Source: Nocardioides thalensis
GTDB lineage: Bacteria; Actinomycetota; Actinomycetes; Propionibacteriales; Nocardioidaceae
Length of the DNA stretch: 64,000 nucleotides
Direction: 5' to 3'
Assembly (NCBI RefSeq): GCF_013410655.1
Contig: NZ_JACCFP010000001.1
Coordinates: forward strand, 4,363,501-4,427,500
Shown here: piece after piece, positions 51,030 to 60,475 of the stretch
How positions within the stretch are numbered: the first letter of the stretch is position 1
Layout: each line of letters starts with the position of its first letter
Translations under genes and position numbers: made by a program
The notes under the pieces: model-generated
The model's database searches: none
The model's input: only the letters and a program-made list of their open reading frames with translations
Told to the model about the DNA's origin: nothing

Positions 51030-52511
51030 CTAACCCGCGGGCGGACGGCCCTCCGAGCGTTCTGCCCACCATGCAAGTAATGCGGCCTTCGCCTCGTCGG
51101 GGGACTTCGGGCCCTCGTCGAGCCGCAGGTCGAGCAGGAACCGGTACGCCTCGCCGACCTCGGGGCCGGGCTTGATGCCGAGGATCTTCATGACCTGGTT
51201 GCCGTTGAGGTCGGGCCGGATCGCCGCCAGCTCCTCCTCCTCGGACAGCCGCTCGATGCGGGCCTCCAGGTCGTCATAGGTACGGCGCAGCCGGTCGGCC
51301 TTGCGCTTGTTGCGGGTGGTGCAGTCGGCCCGGGTCAGGACGTGCAGGCGGACGAGCTCGTCGCCGGCGTCGCGCACGTAGCGCCGTACGGCGGAGTCGG
51401 TCCACTCGCCGGTGCCGTAGCCGTGGAACCGCAGGTGCAGCTCGACCAGCTTGCACACGGCGTCGGTCTCGTCGCCGGAGAAGCGCAGCGCCTGCATCCG
51501 CTTGCGGGTGATCTTGGCGCCGACGACGTCGTGGTGGTGGAACGTCACGGTGCCGTCGTCGAGGAAGCGGCGCGTCTTCGGCTTGCCGACGTCGTGCATG
51601 AGGGCGGCGAACCGGGAGACGAAGTCGGGCTTGCCGCCGAACCTCGCCTCCTCCTGCTCGATCGCCTGCTCGAGCACGGTCAGCGAGTGCTCGTAGACGT
51701 CCTTGTGGCGGTGGTGCTCGTCGCGCTCGAGCTTGAGGGCGGGCAGCTCGGGCAGCACGATGTCGGCGAGGCCGGTGTCGACGAGCAGCGTCAGTCCGAG
51801 CCGCGGGTGGGGCGCCATGATCAGCTTCACGAGCTCGTCGCGGATCCGCTCGGCGGACACGATCGAGAGCCGCTCCGCCATCTCGGTCATCGCGCGGACC
51901 ACGTCGGGATCGACCGAGAAGCCCAGCTGCGCGGCGAACCGCGCCGCCCGCATCATCCGCAGCGGGTCGTCGGAGAAGGAGTCCTCGGGGCGGCCGGGGG
52001 TGCGCAGCACCTGGTGCGCCAGGTCGACGACGCCGCCGAACGGGTCCTCGATCTCGCGGCCGGGCACCCGCACCGCCATCGCGTTGACCGAGAAGTCGCG
52101 CCGCCCGAGGTCGCCGGCCAGGGTGTCGCCGTAGTCGACGTCGGGCTTGCGGCTGTCGGGGTCGTAGGTCTCGGAGCGGTAGGTCGTCACCTCGACCACC
52201 CAGTCGCCCTTGCGGCAGCCGATGGTCCCGAAGCTGCGGCCCATGTCCCACCAGGCGTCGCCCCACCCGCGCAGGATCCGCTCGGTGACCTCGGGCCGGG
52301 CCGACGTCGCGAAGTCGAGGTCGTTGGAGCGGCGGCCGAGCATCGCGTCGCGCACCGGGCCCCCAACCAGCGCCAGCTCGTGCCCGGCGTCTGCGAACCG
52401 GGCGCCGAGGTCGTCGATCACCGGCGCGATCCGGTCGAGCTCCGCGGTCACCGCCTGCTGGACGTCGACGAGCCGCAACGGCTCGGACGCGGGGCGGTTC
52501 TGGTCGGACAC
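51030..52511 (-). CDS. cca: CCA tRNA nucleotidyltransferase
   Basis: A 493-residue enzyme that adds or repairs the 3' CCA of tRNA (called PcnA in mycobacteria). HELALVGGPVRDAMLGRRSN and DLDFATSARPEVTERIL form the nucleotidyl-transfer site, RRDFSVNAMAVR and DPLRMMRAARFAAQLG follow, and a C-terminal HD domain has AALMHDVGKPKTR. The start is GTG at 52509-52511, giving MSDQNRPASEP. A gene for a DUF6049 protein diverges from it. The NUDIX gene usual between them in mycobacteria is missing here. Confidence 0.95.
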   Translation of the reverse strand: MSDQNRPASEPLRLVDVQQAVTAELDRIAPVIDDLGARFADAGHELALVGGPVRDAMLGRRSNDLDFATSARPEVTERILRGWGDAWWDMGRSFGTIGCRKGDWVVEVTTYRSETYDPDSRKPDVDYGDTLAGDLGRRDFSVNAMAVRVPGREIEDPFGGVVDLAHQVLRTPGRPEDSFSDDPLRMMRAARFAAQLGFSVDPDVVRAMTEMAERLSIVSAERIRDELVKLIMAPHPRLGLTLLVDTGLADIVLPELPALKLERDEHHRHKDVYEHSLTVLEQAIEQEEARFGGKPDFVSRFAALMHDVGKPKTRRFLDDGTVTFHHHDVVGAKITRKRMQALRFSGDETDAVCKLVELHLRFHGYGTGEWTDSAVRRYVRDAGDELVRLHVLTRADCTTRNKRKADRLRRTYDDLEARIERLSEEEELAAIRPDLNGNQVMKILGIKPGPEVGEAYRFLLDLRLDEGPKSPDEAKAALLAWWAERSEGRPPAG

Positions 52512-52567
52512 GAAGGGTGAGTCTAGGAGTGCAGCGCGCCCCGGTCCGAGTCGGTATGGCGCGGCAC

Positions 52568-52573
52568 TACCCT
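52568..52573 (+). promoter_or_regulatory. -10 box (TACCCT) before the DUF6049 gene
   Basis: TACCCT ends 6 bases before a GTG at 52580 that gives a good signal peptide. This suggests a leaderless mRNA for the murJ operon and supports the chosen start. Confidence 0.4.
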
Positions 52574-52579
52574 CGTGGC

Positions 52580-54880
52580 GTGGTCCGTCGCTGTCGTCCT
52601 GCCCTCGTGCGTGGGGCAGTGGTGGCCGCACTCGCCGGCGGCGGGCTGACGACGGCCTCGGTGGTCGCGCCCGGGCCGGCGCGCGCAGCCGCGGAGGAGG
52701 CGCCGTACGAGCCGGCGCTGACGCTCACCATCGACGAACTGGCTCCCGGCTACGTGCCCGAGAGCGGACCGATCGAGATCACCGGGACGGTGACCAACAC
52801 CGACGTCGTCGCGTGGGAGGACGTCACCGTCTACCCGTTCTTCGACTGCTCGGCGGACCCGGCGTGCGGCGCCGGGTTCGACCAGAAGCCCATGACCACC
52901 GCCGCCGAGCTCGCGGAGGCCGCGCAGGCCGACCCCGAGGAGGTCGTCGGCAACCGGATCCTCACCGAGGGCGTCGAGGACGAGGTCGGCGACATCGACC
53001 CGGGGGAGTCCGCGTCGTACTCCCTCACCGTCCCGCGCTCGGAGCTCGCGCCGTTCCTCACCGGCCCGGGCGTCTACTGGTTCGGCGTGCACGCGCTCGG
53101 GAGCAGTGAGGCGACGCCGTACGACTCGAACTCCGACGGGCGCGCACGGACCTTCCTTCCCTACATCGGCCCGCGGATGGCCGAGGACCGCACCGTCGAC
53201 GCGGCCGTCGTGATCCCGCTGCGGCGGCGGATCACCCACCTGCCCAACGGCGCGGTCGGCCGCCGGGGCCTGTGGGACCAGGCGCTCTCCGCCGATGGCA
53301 ACCTCGGCCGGCTGCTCGCGTTCGGCAGCGCGTCGGTCGACGACCCGGTGAGCTGGCTGGTCGACCCCGCCGTCCCCGACGCGGTGCGCCAGCTGGCCCG
53401 CGGCAACAAGGGGCGCTCGATCGCGCCGACCGGCCCCGCGCCCGGCGAGGACGGCCAGGAGGAGGGCGAGGGCGTGGACCCCGAGGCCACCGACACCGCC
53501 GTCGGCGAGGACGCCGGCGAGGAGGAGTCGGCCGAGCCGGCGAACCCGGAGGCGCAGGCCTGGCTCGACGACCTCGAGGACGAGCTCGGCACCGGCCTGT
53601 CCAACGGCCAGGTGCTCGCGCTGCCGTACGGCGACCTCGACGTGGCCGGTGCGGCGGAGAGCGACCCGCGGCTCTACCGGCGGGCGCGCGAGCAGACCTC
53701 GATCCTCGACGACTGGGGCATCATCACCACGCCGGTGCTCGGGTCGCCGGGCGGCTACCTCGACGCCAACGGCTTCCTGCTCGCCGACGACTCCTCGGCG
53801 GTGCTGCTCACCGACCGGATGTTCGGCCCCGAGGCGTTCCCCGACGGCCCGCCCCGGGTGGGCAAGGTCGGGCAGCACCGGGTGGTCGTCACGTCGTACG
53901 CCGCCTCGACCGGCGGTCCGGGCCCCGACCCGCGGCTGACCGGGCTCCAGCTGCGCCAGCGGATGCTGAGCGAGGCCGCCGTCCGCCTGCTCTCGCCGGA
54001 CCCGGCGCCGCTCGTCGTCGTGCTGCCCGGCTCGGTCGACCCCGCCGACGCCGGCGACTTCTGGTCCGGCCTCGATCCCCGGTGGCTCGACGTCGGCACC
54101 GTCGGCCAGGTGGCTGCGGGCGCGACCGAGGAGATCGGGCTCGACGACCTCGACTACCCCGAGGACCAGGAGGACTACGAGCTCCCCGACTACCTCTTCG
54201 ACCAGGCGCGCGGGCTCGCGGACGCCGGCGACACCCTCCAACGCATGCTCAGCCGCAACGACACGGTCGGCGACCAGGTCCGCACCGAGGCGCTGACCGG
54301 CGCGTCGTACTCCGCCCGTCCCGACCCGAGCGGCACCGCCTCGATGCTGTCGGCGTCCGAGGACTGGATCCGCCGGGTGCAGGCGCGGGTGCGGATCAGC
54401 GCGCCGCCCGGGGTCACGCTGTCCAGCGCCGACGGCAGCTTCGCCGTCACCGTCAGGAACCAGCTCAAGCAGCCGGTCACCGTGCGGATCTCGGCCGACA
54501 CCGAGGACGGCATCGCCATCGAGTCCGGCGACCCGGTCGAGCTCGCCCCCAACAGCCGCACCACCGTGGTCCTCGACGCCCACACCGACGCGCTCGGCGT
54601 GCACAACGTCCGGCTCGCGGTGACCGACATCGAGGGCAACTCCCTCGGCGCGACCGCCGTGGTGCCGGTGCGCTCGGGCCAGGTCGGCGAGATCATCTGG
54701 TGGTTCATCGGCGGCGGGTGCGGCATCCTCTTCGTGGCGATCGCGATCCGGCTGGTACGGCGCATCCGCGGCACGGGTGGGAGCGAGGACGAGCCCGACG
54801 GGGGCACCGCAGGCGAGGACGCCACCGCGCCGGAGCCGGCCGGCGCCGCACCCACCGAGGCCCCGACGAGCGGCGCATGA
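52580..54880 (+). CDS. DUF6049 family cell-envelope protein
   Basis: A 766-residue exported protein: signal peptide (VRGAVVAALAGGGLTTASVV up to about residue 38), beta-sandwich-like parts (EITGTVTNTDVVAWEDVTVY), a central domain with deacetylase- or transferase-like alternation (LALPYGDLDVAG, ILDDWGIITTPVLG), an acidic Glu-rich insert (about residues 293-325), then a C-terminal membrane helix (GEIIWWFIGGGCGILFVAIA) and an acidic tail. It is the Rv3909-like partner always placed before murJ, and overlaps murJ as ATGA. The role is unknown. Start: GTG 52580 preferred, ATG 52556 possible. Confidence 0.82.
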   Translation: MVRRCRPALVRGAVVAALAGGGLTTASVVAPGPARAAAEEAPYEPALTLTIDELAPGYVPESGPIEITGTVTNTDVVAWEDVTVYPFFDCSADPACGAGFDQKPMTTAAELAEAAQADPEEVVGNRILTEGVEDEVGDIDPGESASYSLTVPRSELAPFLTGPGVYWFGVHALGSSEATPYDSNSDGRARTFLPYIGPRMAEDRTVDAAVVIPLRRRITHLPNGAVGRRGLWDQALSADGNLGRLLAFGSASVDDPVSWLVDPAVPDAVRQLARGNKGRSIAPTGPAPGEDGQEEGEGVDPEATDTAVGEDAGEEESAEPANPEAQAWLDDLEDELGTGLSNGQVLALPYGDLDVAGAAESDPRLYRRAREQTSILDDWGIITTPVLGSPGGYLDANGFLLADDSSAVLLTDRMFGPEAFPDGPPRVGKVGQHRVVVTSYAASTGGPGPDPRLTGLQLRQRMLSEAAVRLLSPDPAPLVVVLPGSVDPADAGDFWSGLDPRWLDVGTVGQVAAGATEEIGLDDLDYPEDQEDYELPDYLFDQARGLADAGDTLQRMLSRNDTVGDQVRTEALTGASYSARPDPSGTASMLSASEDWIRRVQARVRISAPPGVTLSSADGSFAVTVRNQLKQPVTVRISADTEDGIAIESGDPVELAPNSRTTVVLDAHTDALGVHNVRLAVTDIEGNSLGATAVVPVRSGQVGEIIWWFIGGGCGILFVAIAIRLVRRIRGTGGSEDEPDGGTAGEDATAPEPAGAAPTEAPTSGA

Positions 54881-56589
54881 GCGACCCGATCGACCCGGCC
54901 GGGCCGTCGACACCGGCCTCGCCCGCCGCCGAGCCGGCCGGTGAGCAGCGCCGGATCCTCGCCAACAGCGCGGTGATGGCCGCCGGCACCGTGGTCTCGC
55001 GGTTCAGCGGGTTCATCCGCTCCACGCTGCTCGCGGCCGCGCTCGGGGCCGGCGTCGGCGCCGACGTGTTCACGGTCGCCAACACCGTGCCCAACATGCT
55101 CTACATCCTGCTCGCCGGCGGCGTCTTCAACGCGGTGCTCGTGCCGCAGCTGGTCCGGGCGATGAAGGGCGACGCGGACGGTGGGGCGGCGTACGTCGAC
55201 CGCATCATGACGCTCGCGGTGCTGTTCCTCGGCGCGGTGACCGTGCTGCTCGTCATCGCGGCGCCGACCGTGATGGACGTGATGCTCGACGCCGACTACC
55301 GCGACCCCGAGCTCGCGGCCCAGCGCCAGTCGGCGATCGACTTCGCGCGGTTCTGCCTGCCGCAGGTCTTCTTCTACGGGATGTTCGTGCTGGTCGGCCA
55401 GGTCCTCAACGCGCGCGGCCGGTTCGGCCCGATGATGTGGGCGCCGATCGCCAACAACGTGATCGCCGTCAGCGTGCTGGTGATCTACCTGCTCGCGTTC
55501 GGGCCGGCGTCCGAGCCCGAGCAGGGCGGGCTGTTCACCGGGGGTCAGGAGGCGCTCCTCGGCATCGGCTCGACGGTGGGGATCCTGGCCCAGCTGGTGA
55601 TCCTGGTGCCGTTCCTGAGCGCAGCCGGCGTCAGCTACCGCCCGCGGTTCGACTTCCTGCACACCGGGCTGGGCGCGACGTTCCGGCTCGGCGTGTGGAC
55701 CGTGCTGTTCGTCATCGTCAACCAGGCGGCGTACGTCGTCGTGGTGCGGCTCGCCTCCGGGGGCACGGCCGAGTCCGACGACGGCACCGGTGTGTTCGTC
55801 TACTCGAGCGCCCAGCTGGTGACGATGGTGCCGCACTCGATCATCACGGTGTCGCTCGCGACCGCGATCCTGCCGCGGCTCGCCGCCCACGCGGCCGGCA
55901 GCGACCTGCCCGCGCTGGGGCGGACGCTCACCGACACGATCCGCGCCGCGCTGGTGGTGCTGGTGCCGTTCGCGCTGCTGCTGCCCGTGGTCGCCGACGA
56001 CATCGCCCAGGTGATCTGGGGCCACGGCGCCACGGCCGCGAAGTACCACCTCTTCGAGACGCCGCTCTCGCTGTTCGGGGCCGGAATCGTGCTGTTCACG
56101 ATCCACTACCTGACGCTGCGCGGGTTCTACGCGCTCGAGCTCAACCGCACGGTGTTCTTCATCCAGTGCCTGATCGCCGCGGTCAACGTCGGTCTGGCCG
56201 TGTGGTTCGTCGGGATGTCCGACGCCGGCAACACCGCACCGGCGCTGATCCTCGCCTACACCGGCGCGTACGGCGTCGGCGCCGCGGTGTCGTTCGCGAT
56301 GCTGCAGCGGCGGATCGGTAGCAGCGGCCTCGGGACGCTGGGAGGCTTCGCGCTCCGGCTCCTCGTGGCGGCCGGCGTCGCGAGCGCCGTCGCGGCGATC
56401 GCGGCCTGGGTCGTCGGCGGCGCAAGCGACCAGCTCCCCGGTGCGGACAGCTGGCCGTGGGCACTGCTCGAGGGGGTGCTGATCACGGCCGTCGACGTGG
56501 TCGCGTTCGTCGTGCTGGCGCGCCTGCTGGGGCTGCGTGAGGTGACGTCGGTGCTCGCCACGGTGACCGGCCGGTTGCGACGCGGTTGA
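54877..56589 (+). CDS. murJ: Lipid II flippase MurJ (MviN)
   Basis: A 570-residue polytopic protein that moves lipid II across the membrane for peptidoglycan synthesis. RRILANSAVMAAGTVVSRFS and GFIRSTLLAAALG are the family opening, VANTVPNMLYILLAGGVFNA the next conserved block, and about 14 membrane segments follow. In mycobacteria MviN carries a C-terminal pseudokinase; here the protein stops after the membrane domain and the pseudokinase is a separate gene 93 bp downstream. It overlaps the DUF6049 gene by 4 bases. Confidence 0.96.
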   Translation: MSDPIDPAGPSTPASPAAEPAGEQRRILANSAVMAAGTVVSRFSGFIRSTLLAAALGAGVGADVFTVANTVPNMLYILLAGGVFNAVLVPQLVRAMKGDADGGAAYVDRIMTLAVLFLGAVTVLLVIAAPTVMDVMLDADYRDPELAAQRQSAIDFARFCLPQVFFYGMFVLVGQVLNARGRFGPMMWAPIANNVIAVSVLVIYLLAFGPASEPEQGGLFTGGQEALLGIGSTVGILAQLVILVPFLSAAGVSYRPRFDFLHTGLGATFRLGVWTVLFVIVNQAAYVVVVRLASGGTAESDDGTGVFVYSSAQLVTMVPHSIITVSLATAILPRLAAHAAGSDLPALGRTLTDTIRAALVVLVPFALLLPVVADDIAQVIWGHGATAAKYHLFETPLSLFGAGIVLFTIHYLTLRGFYALELNRTVFFIQCLIAAVNVGLAVWFVGMSDAGNTAPALILAYTGAYGVGAAVSFAMLQRRIGSSGLGTLGGFALRLLVAAGVASAVAAIAAWVVGGASDQLPGADSWPWALLEGVLITAVDVVAFVVLARLLGLREVTSVLATVTGRLRRG

Positions 56590-56682
56590 GGGCTCGGTGC
56601 GGTTCGGCGGCGGGCCGCGGCGTACCCGCACATCGCCGGTGCGAGCGGCCTACGATGAACGAGGGACACGGAAAGGACTGGG

Positions 56683-58788
56683 GTGGCTCCCGTGGCACAG
56701 TCGACGCGGCCGGGTGACGTGCTCGCCGGCCGCTACCGCTTGGTCGACCTGCTGAGCGAGAGCGGGAGCGGCCGGTTCTGGCGCGCCCACGACCTGGTCC
56801 TCGAGCGCCCCGTCGCCCTGCACGTGCTCGCCGAGGACGACGAGCGGGCGCAGCCCCTGCTCGACGCCGCGAGCCTCTCGGCGCAGGTGCTCGACGCCCG
56901 CATCCTGCGCGTGCTCGACGCCGACCACCGCGACGGGCTCTGCTACGTCGTCAACGAGTGGGGCACCGGCATCTCGCTCGACATCCTCGTCCGCCAGACC
57001 GGGCCGCTCGGCCCGCGGCGCTCGGCATGGCTCACCGCCGACGTCGCCGGCGCGATCGCTCGGGCGCACGCGGCCGGCGTCGTGCACGGCCGGCTCAACC
57101 CCGAGAACGTGCTCATCGACCGCTACGGCGCGGTCCGGCTGATCGGCCTGTGCGTCGACGCGGCGCTGCACGGCATCACCGGGAGCGACGAGGCCACCGA
57201 CCGCGCCGACCTCGCCGGCCTGCTCTACTGCGCGCTCACCGCGACCTGGCCCGGCCCCTCGACGTCGGCCGTCGCGGCGGCGCCGGTCGCGCACGGCGAG
57301 GTACTGTCGCCGCGGCGGGTCCGCGCCGGGGTACCGCGACCCCTCGACCAGCTGTGGCTCGACCTCACCGCCCACCGCTCCGGCGAGGGCCGGCTCCGCT
57401 GGGCCTCGAGCGCCTCCGCCGACCTCGAGACCGTGCCCGCGATCCAGCAGCGGCTGCTGGACTTCCTCGGTGATCCCACCGGGTTGCCGGAGGCACTCGC
57501 CGCGTCGGTGCCGCCGGTCAACGAGGTGCGTCCCGTGGTCCTGCCCACGGTCGACGACCCGTTGCCGCACGAGCGCGACGACACCGACGGCATACCGACG
57601 GTCCGGCCGGTCGCGCAGGCACAGGCCGCGCCGGAGCGGTCGGCCGGCGAGAGTGCCGCCGCGGCGGACCCGCCGGCCACGCAGCGCATCGCGACGCTCA
57701 CCGCGTCCTCCCCGAAGCCCGGCCCGGCTCCCGACGGGGACGAGCCCGAGACCCGGCTGGTCGACGCCGACGCCGAGGCCGACGACGAGGACGACGATGA
57801 GGACCTTGACGTCGCCGCTGACGCCGAGCCAGAAGCCGACGCCCGCAGCGACGCCGATGCCGACACTGATGGGACAGCGGCGCCGGCCGTCGTGGACCTG
57901 CCGACCGAGGCCGGCATGCCGGTCTTCGGCGACGGCGACGACGTCGCCTGGCTCCGCGCCCGGGCGACCCCGCCGCCCCCGCCCCCGCCGTTCGAGGAGC
58001 CGCCGGAGCGCCCGCTCTTCGCGCCCGACCCGGTACGCCGGCCGCGGGACGACGTACCCCGTCCGGCGCCGGTGTCGATGCCGCCTCCGCCGCCCGCCGA
58101 GGGCAAGGAGTACTGGCCGTGGACGGCCGACACCGACGGGTTCGGTCCGGCGACCGGAGAGATCGGCGAGGACGACGCCGTGCCGGGGCGGAGCTGGCTG
58201 CGCCTGGCGATGGGCATCTCCGCCGCTCTGCTGCTGCTGCTCGCGGTGATCGTCGCGTTCAACCTCGGCCGCGGGCGCACGCCGCTGGGCGCCGAGCCCG
58301 ACCCCACGCCGTCGCGGTCGGCCAGCTCCCCGGCCGCCGCGCCGGTGCGCCAGCTGACCGGCCTGACCGCGTCGGACCTCGACCCGTTCGGCGACGACGA
58401 GCACCCCGACGAGGTCTCCAACGCGATCGACGGCGACCCGGCCTCGACCTGGCCCACCGACACCTACGAGCAGCAGTTCGGCCCCGGCGGGCTCAAGCCC
58501 GGCGTGGGGCTGGTCCTCGACCTCGGCGACGCCGCGACGGTGCACTCCGCCGACCTGACCTTCCTCGGCGCTCCGACGACGGTGCGCATGTACGTCACCG
58601 ACACCGCGCCCACCGGCGCCCCGACCGGCGACCCCGTCGCGGAGGTGGAGGCGACCGGGCCGACGGCCTCGCTCGAGCCGGAGGAGCCGGTCGACGGTCG
58701 CTACGTGCTGCTCTGGATCACCTCGCTTCCGGAGGTCTCGGGCGGCTACCGTGCAGAGCTGGCAGAGGTGGTGGTCCGTGGCGACTGA
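56683..58788 (+). CDS. Membrane pseudokinase with extracellular discoidin-like domain
   Basis: A 701-residue protein. The kinase-like domain (about 15-260) lacks key residues: the VAxK Lys is His47 (VALHVL), the HRD loop reads HGRLNPENV, and DFG is lost (RLIGLCVDA). A long Pro- and Asp-rich linker follows (about 265-500), then a membrane helix (about 508-528, AMGISAALLLLLAVIVAF) and an outer domain with DGDPASTWPTDTYEQQFG, which looks like an F5/8C-type sugar-binding fold. It matches the pseudokinase part of mycobacterial MviN, which recruits FhaA to control MurJ. The start GTG has AAAGGA upstream. Confidence 0.87.
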   Translation: MAPVAQSTRPGDVLAGRYRLVDLLSESGSGRFWRAHDLVLERPVALHVLAEDDERAQPLLDAASLSAQVLDARILRVLDADHRDGLCYVVNEWGTGISLDILVRQTGPLGPRRSAWLTADVAGAIARAHAAGVVHGRLNPENVLIDRYGAVRLIGLCVDAALHGITGSDEATDRADLAGLLYCALTATWPGPSTSAVAAAPVAHGEVLSPRRVRAGVPRPLDQLWLDLTAHRSGEGRLRWASSASADLETVPAIQQRLLDFLGDPTGLPEALAASVPPVNEVRPVVLPTVDDPLPHERDDTDGIPTVRPVAQAQAAPERSAGESAAAADPPATQRIATLTASSPKPGPAPDGDEPETRLVDADAEADDEDDDEDLDVAADAEPEADARSDADADTDGTAAPAVVDLPTEAGMPVFGDGDDVAWLRARATPPPPPPPFEEPPERPLFAPDPVRRPRDDVPRPAPVSMPPPPPAEGKEYWPWTADTDGFGPATGEIGEDDAVPGRSWLRLAMGISAALLLLLAVIVAFNLGRGRTPLGAEPDPTPSRSASSPAAAPVRQLTGLTASDLDPFGDDEHPDEVSNAIDGDPASTWPTDTYEQQFGPGGLKPGVGLVLDLGDAATVHSADLTFLGAPTTVRMYVTDTAPTGAPTGDPVAEVEATGPTASLEPEEPVDGRYVLLWITSLPEVSGGYRAELAEVVVRGD

Positions 58789-59515
58789 GCGCACAGTGCG
58801 CACCGACGAGCGCACCGACGCCGAGCTCCTCGCCGCCCACGTCGCGGGCGACGCCGAGGCGTTCGGCGAGCTCTTCGCGCGCCACCGCGACCGGCTGTGG
58901 GCGGTGGCGCTGCGCACGATGGGCGAGCCCGAGGGGGCGGCCGACGGTCTCCAGGACGGGATGATCGCCGCGTTCCGCCGGGCGGGCTCCTACCGCGGCG
59001 ACGCCGCGGTCACCTCCTGGCTGCACCGGGTGGTGGTCAACGCCTGCCTCGACCGCCTGCGTGCGGCGAAGGTACGACGCGCCGACCCCCTGCCCGACGA
59101 CGTCGACGAGACGGGCCGGGGCTCGCTCGACACCGCCGCGTCCGGGACCGACGAGACGCTCGACCCGGCCGAGCACTCCGCGCGCGCCGACCAGCGCCGC
59201 CAGGTGCTGGCCGCGCTCGGCGAGCTGTCGGCGGACCAGCGGGCGGCGATCGTGCTCGTCGACATGGAGGGCTACTCGGTGGCCGAGGCGGCGGCCATCC
59301 TCGACTGTGCGGAGGGCACGGTGAAGTCCCGCTGCTCCCGCGGGCGGGCCCGGCTCGCCGAACTGCTGCGGCCGCTGCTCGACGACACCGACACCAGCGC
59401 CGACGCGGCGGCCGTCACACCGGTCACGGGGAACCCGCCGTCCGGACCGGACGTCGGACCCACATCCCCTCCGCGCGGCCCGCCCGACGAGGACCGCGCC
59501 CCCTCCCGACTATGA
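58778..59515 (+). CDS. sigM: ECF sigma factor, SigM-like
   Basis: A 245-residue sigma factor with region 2 (about 12-80; DAEAFGELFARHRDRLWAVA and GLQDGMIAAFRRAGSYRG) and region 4 (about 135-185; LGELSADQRAAIVLVDMEGY, ILDCAEGTVKSRCSRGRARL). The tail of 55 residues is Pro- and Thr-rich. It starts with GTG at 58778 inside the end of the pseudokinase gene, and the next gene encodes a membrane protein like an anti-sigma factor. Position before trxBA matches sigM of other actinobacteria. Confidence 0.93.
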   Translation: MATERTVRTDERTDAELLAAHVAGDAEAFGELFARHRDRLWAVALRTMGEPEGAADGLQDGMIAAFRRAGSYRGDAAVTSWLHRVVVNACLDRLRAAKVRRADPLPDDVDETGRGSLDTAASGTDETLDPAEHSARADQRRQVLAALGELSADQRAAIVLVDMEGYSVAEAAAILDCAEGTVKSRCSRGRARLAELLRPLLDDTDTSADAAAVTPVTGNPPSGPDVGPTSPPRGPPDEDRAPSRL

Positions 59516-59543
59516 GTCACTGACTCCCGAGCACAGGACAGCC

Positions 59544-60368
59544 ATGACCTCCCCCACCGACGACGAGCGCCAGGACGGACCCGCCTCCGCCGCCGACGAC
59601 GCGGCCGTGCGCCGGCTGCTCGCCGACGCCCGGGCCGCCGGTCCGGTGCCGCCCGAGGTCGCGTCCCGGCTCGACGCCACCCTCGCCGGCCTCGTCGCCG
59701 ACCGCGAACAGGAGGCCGGCCCGGCGGACGGCACGACGGACGACACGGAGGACGACCGCACCGCCGCGGTGGTCCCGCTCGCGAGCCGGCGGCGCCGTAC
59801 GGCGGCCGGGCTGCTGGTCGCCGCGGCGGCCCTCGTGGTCGGCGGCGTCGCCGTGGGCCAGTACCTGGACCAGTCGTCGTCGCCCGACCAGGCGAGCGCC
59901 GGCGCCGACGCCGATGGCGGTGCGGTCGACCGCGGCGAGGCCGAAGCCGCCGACGACCTCGGGTCGGCGAAGGCCCCCTCCGACGGCACCGGCCCGGGCG
60001 AGATGGTCCTCGGCAACGAGGACCGCCCGGCCCTCCGAACGCTCCGGATCAAGGCGCCCGCCACGACGCCGCAGGTCCGGACGGGCCACCTCAAGGCCGA
60101 CCTCGAGTGGCTCCAGATCGAGAAGCTCGACGGGGTACGACGCGGCTACTACCTCGGATCGTTCGTGGTGCTTCCGCGTGGGTTCCAGTGCGCGCCGGCC
60201 GCCTGGGGTCCCGGCATCCACTTCGGCGTCCGCTACGACGGGCGCTCGGCGATGGCCGCCTTCCGCGAGCCGCAGGGCGACAACCAGGTCGTCGACGTGC
60301 TCCAGTGCGACACCGCCGACGTGCTGCGGTCGACGACGCTGCCCTCGCGGGCGCGCGGCGGCCGCTGA
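59544..60368 (+). CDS. Putative membrane-bound anti-sigma-M factor
   Basis: A 274-residue protein with a cytoplasmic N-terminal part (about 1-88, with [20 protein letters not shown]), one membrane helix (about 90-108, [20 protein letters not shown]) and an outer domain with two Cys (FQCAPAAWG and VLQCDTADV) that may form a disulfide. No zinc HxxxCxxC motif is present. Location 28 bp after sigM, and the topology, indicate the anti-sigma partner (RsmA-like), which is an inference. Confidence 0.78.
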   Translation: MTSPTDDERQDGPASAADDAAVRRLLADARAAGPVPPEVASRLDATLAGLVADREQEAGPADGTTDDTEDDRTAAVVPLASRRRRTAAGLLVAAAALVVGGVAVGQYLDQSSSPDQASAGADADGGAVDRGEAEAADDLGSAKAPSDGTGPGEMVLGNEDRPALRTLRIKAPATTPQVRTGHLKADLEWLQIEKLDGVRRGYYLGSFVVLPRGFQCAPAAWGPGIHFGVRYDGRSAMAAFREPQGDNQVVDVLQCDTADVLRSTTLPSRARGGR

Positions 60369-60395
60369 CCGTCCGGCGGGCGGGCCTCGGGCCGG

Positions 60396-60421
60396 GGAAC
60401 ATCCCGGCCTACGATCGGGTT
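60396..60421 (+). promoter_or_regulatory. SigR/SigH-type thiol-stress promoter of trxB
   Basis: GGAAC (60396-60400), 18 bp, GTT (60419-60421) matches the GGAAY-N18-GTT pattern of SigR and SigH, which induce thioredoxin genes under disulfide stress. It lies 54 bp before the trxB ATG. Confidence 0.65.
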
Positions 60422-60475
60422 GACACCACACGGTCCCACCAGCCCCCCCCTGCCCTCCCGAGGAGCACTCCGCAC

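Noticed and set aside
54190-56631. 813-codon minus-strand open frame opposite murJ
   Set aside because: Antisense shadow; extremely rich in Arg, Gln and His with no hydrophobic pattern, while the plus strand encodes MurJ.
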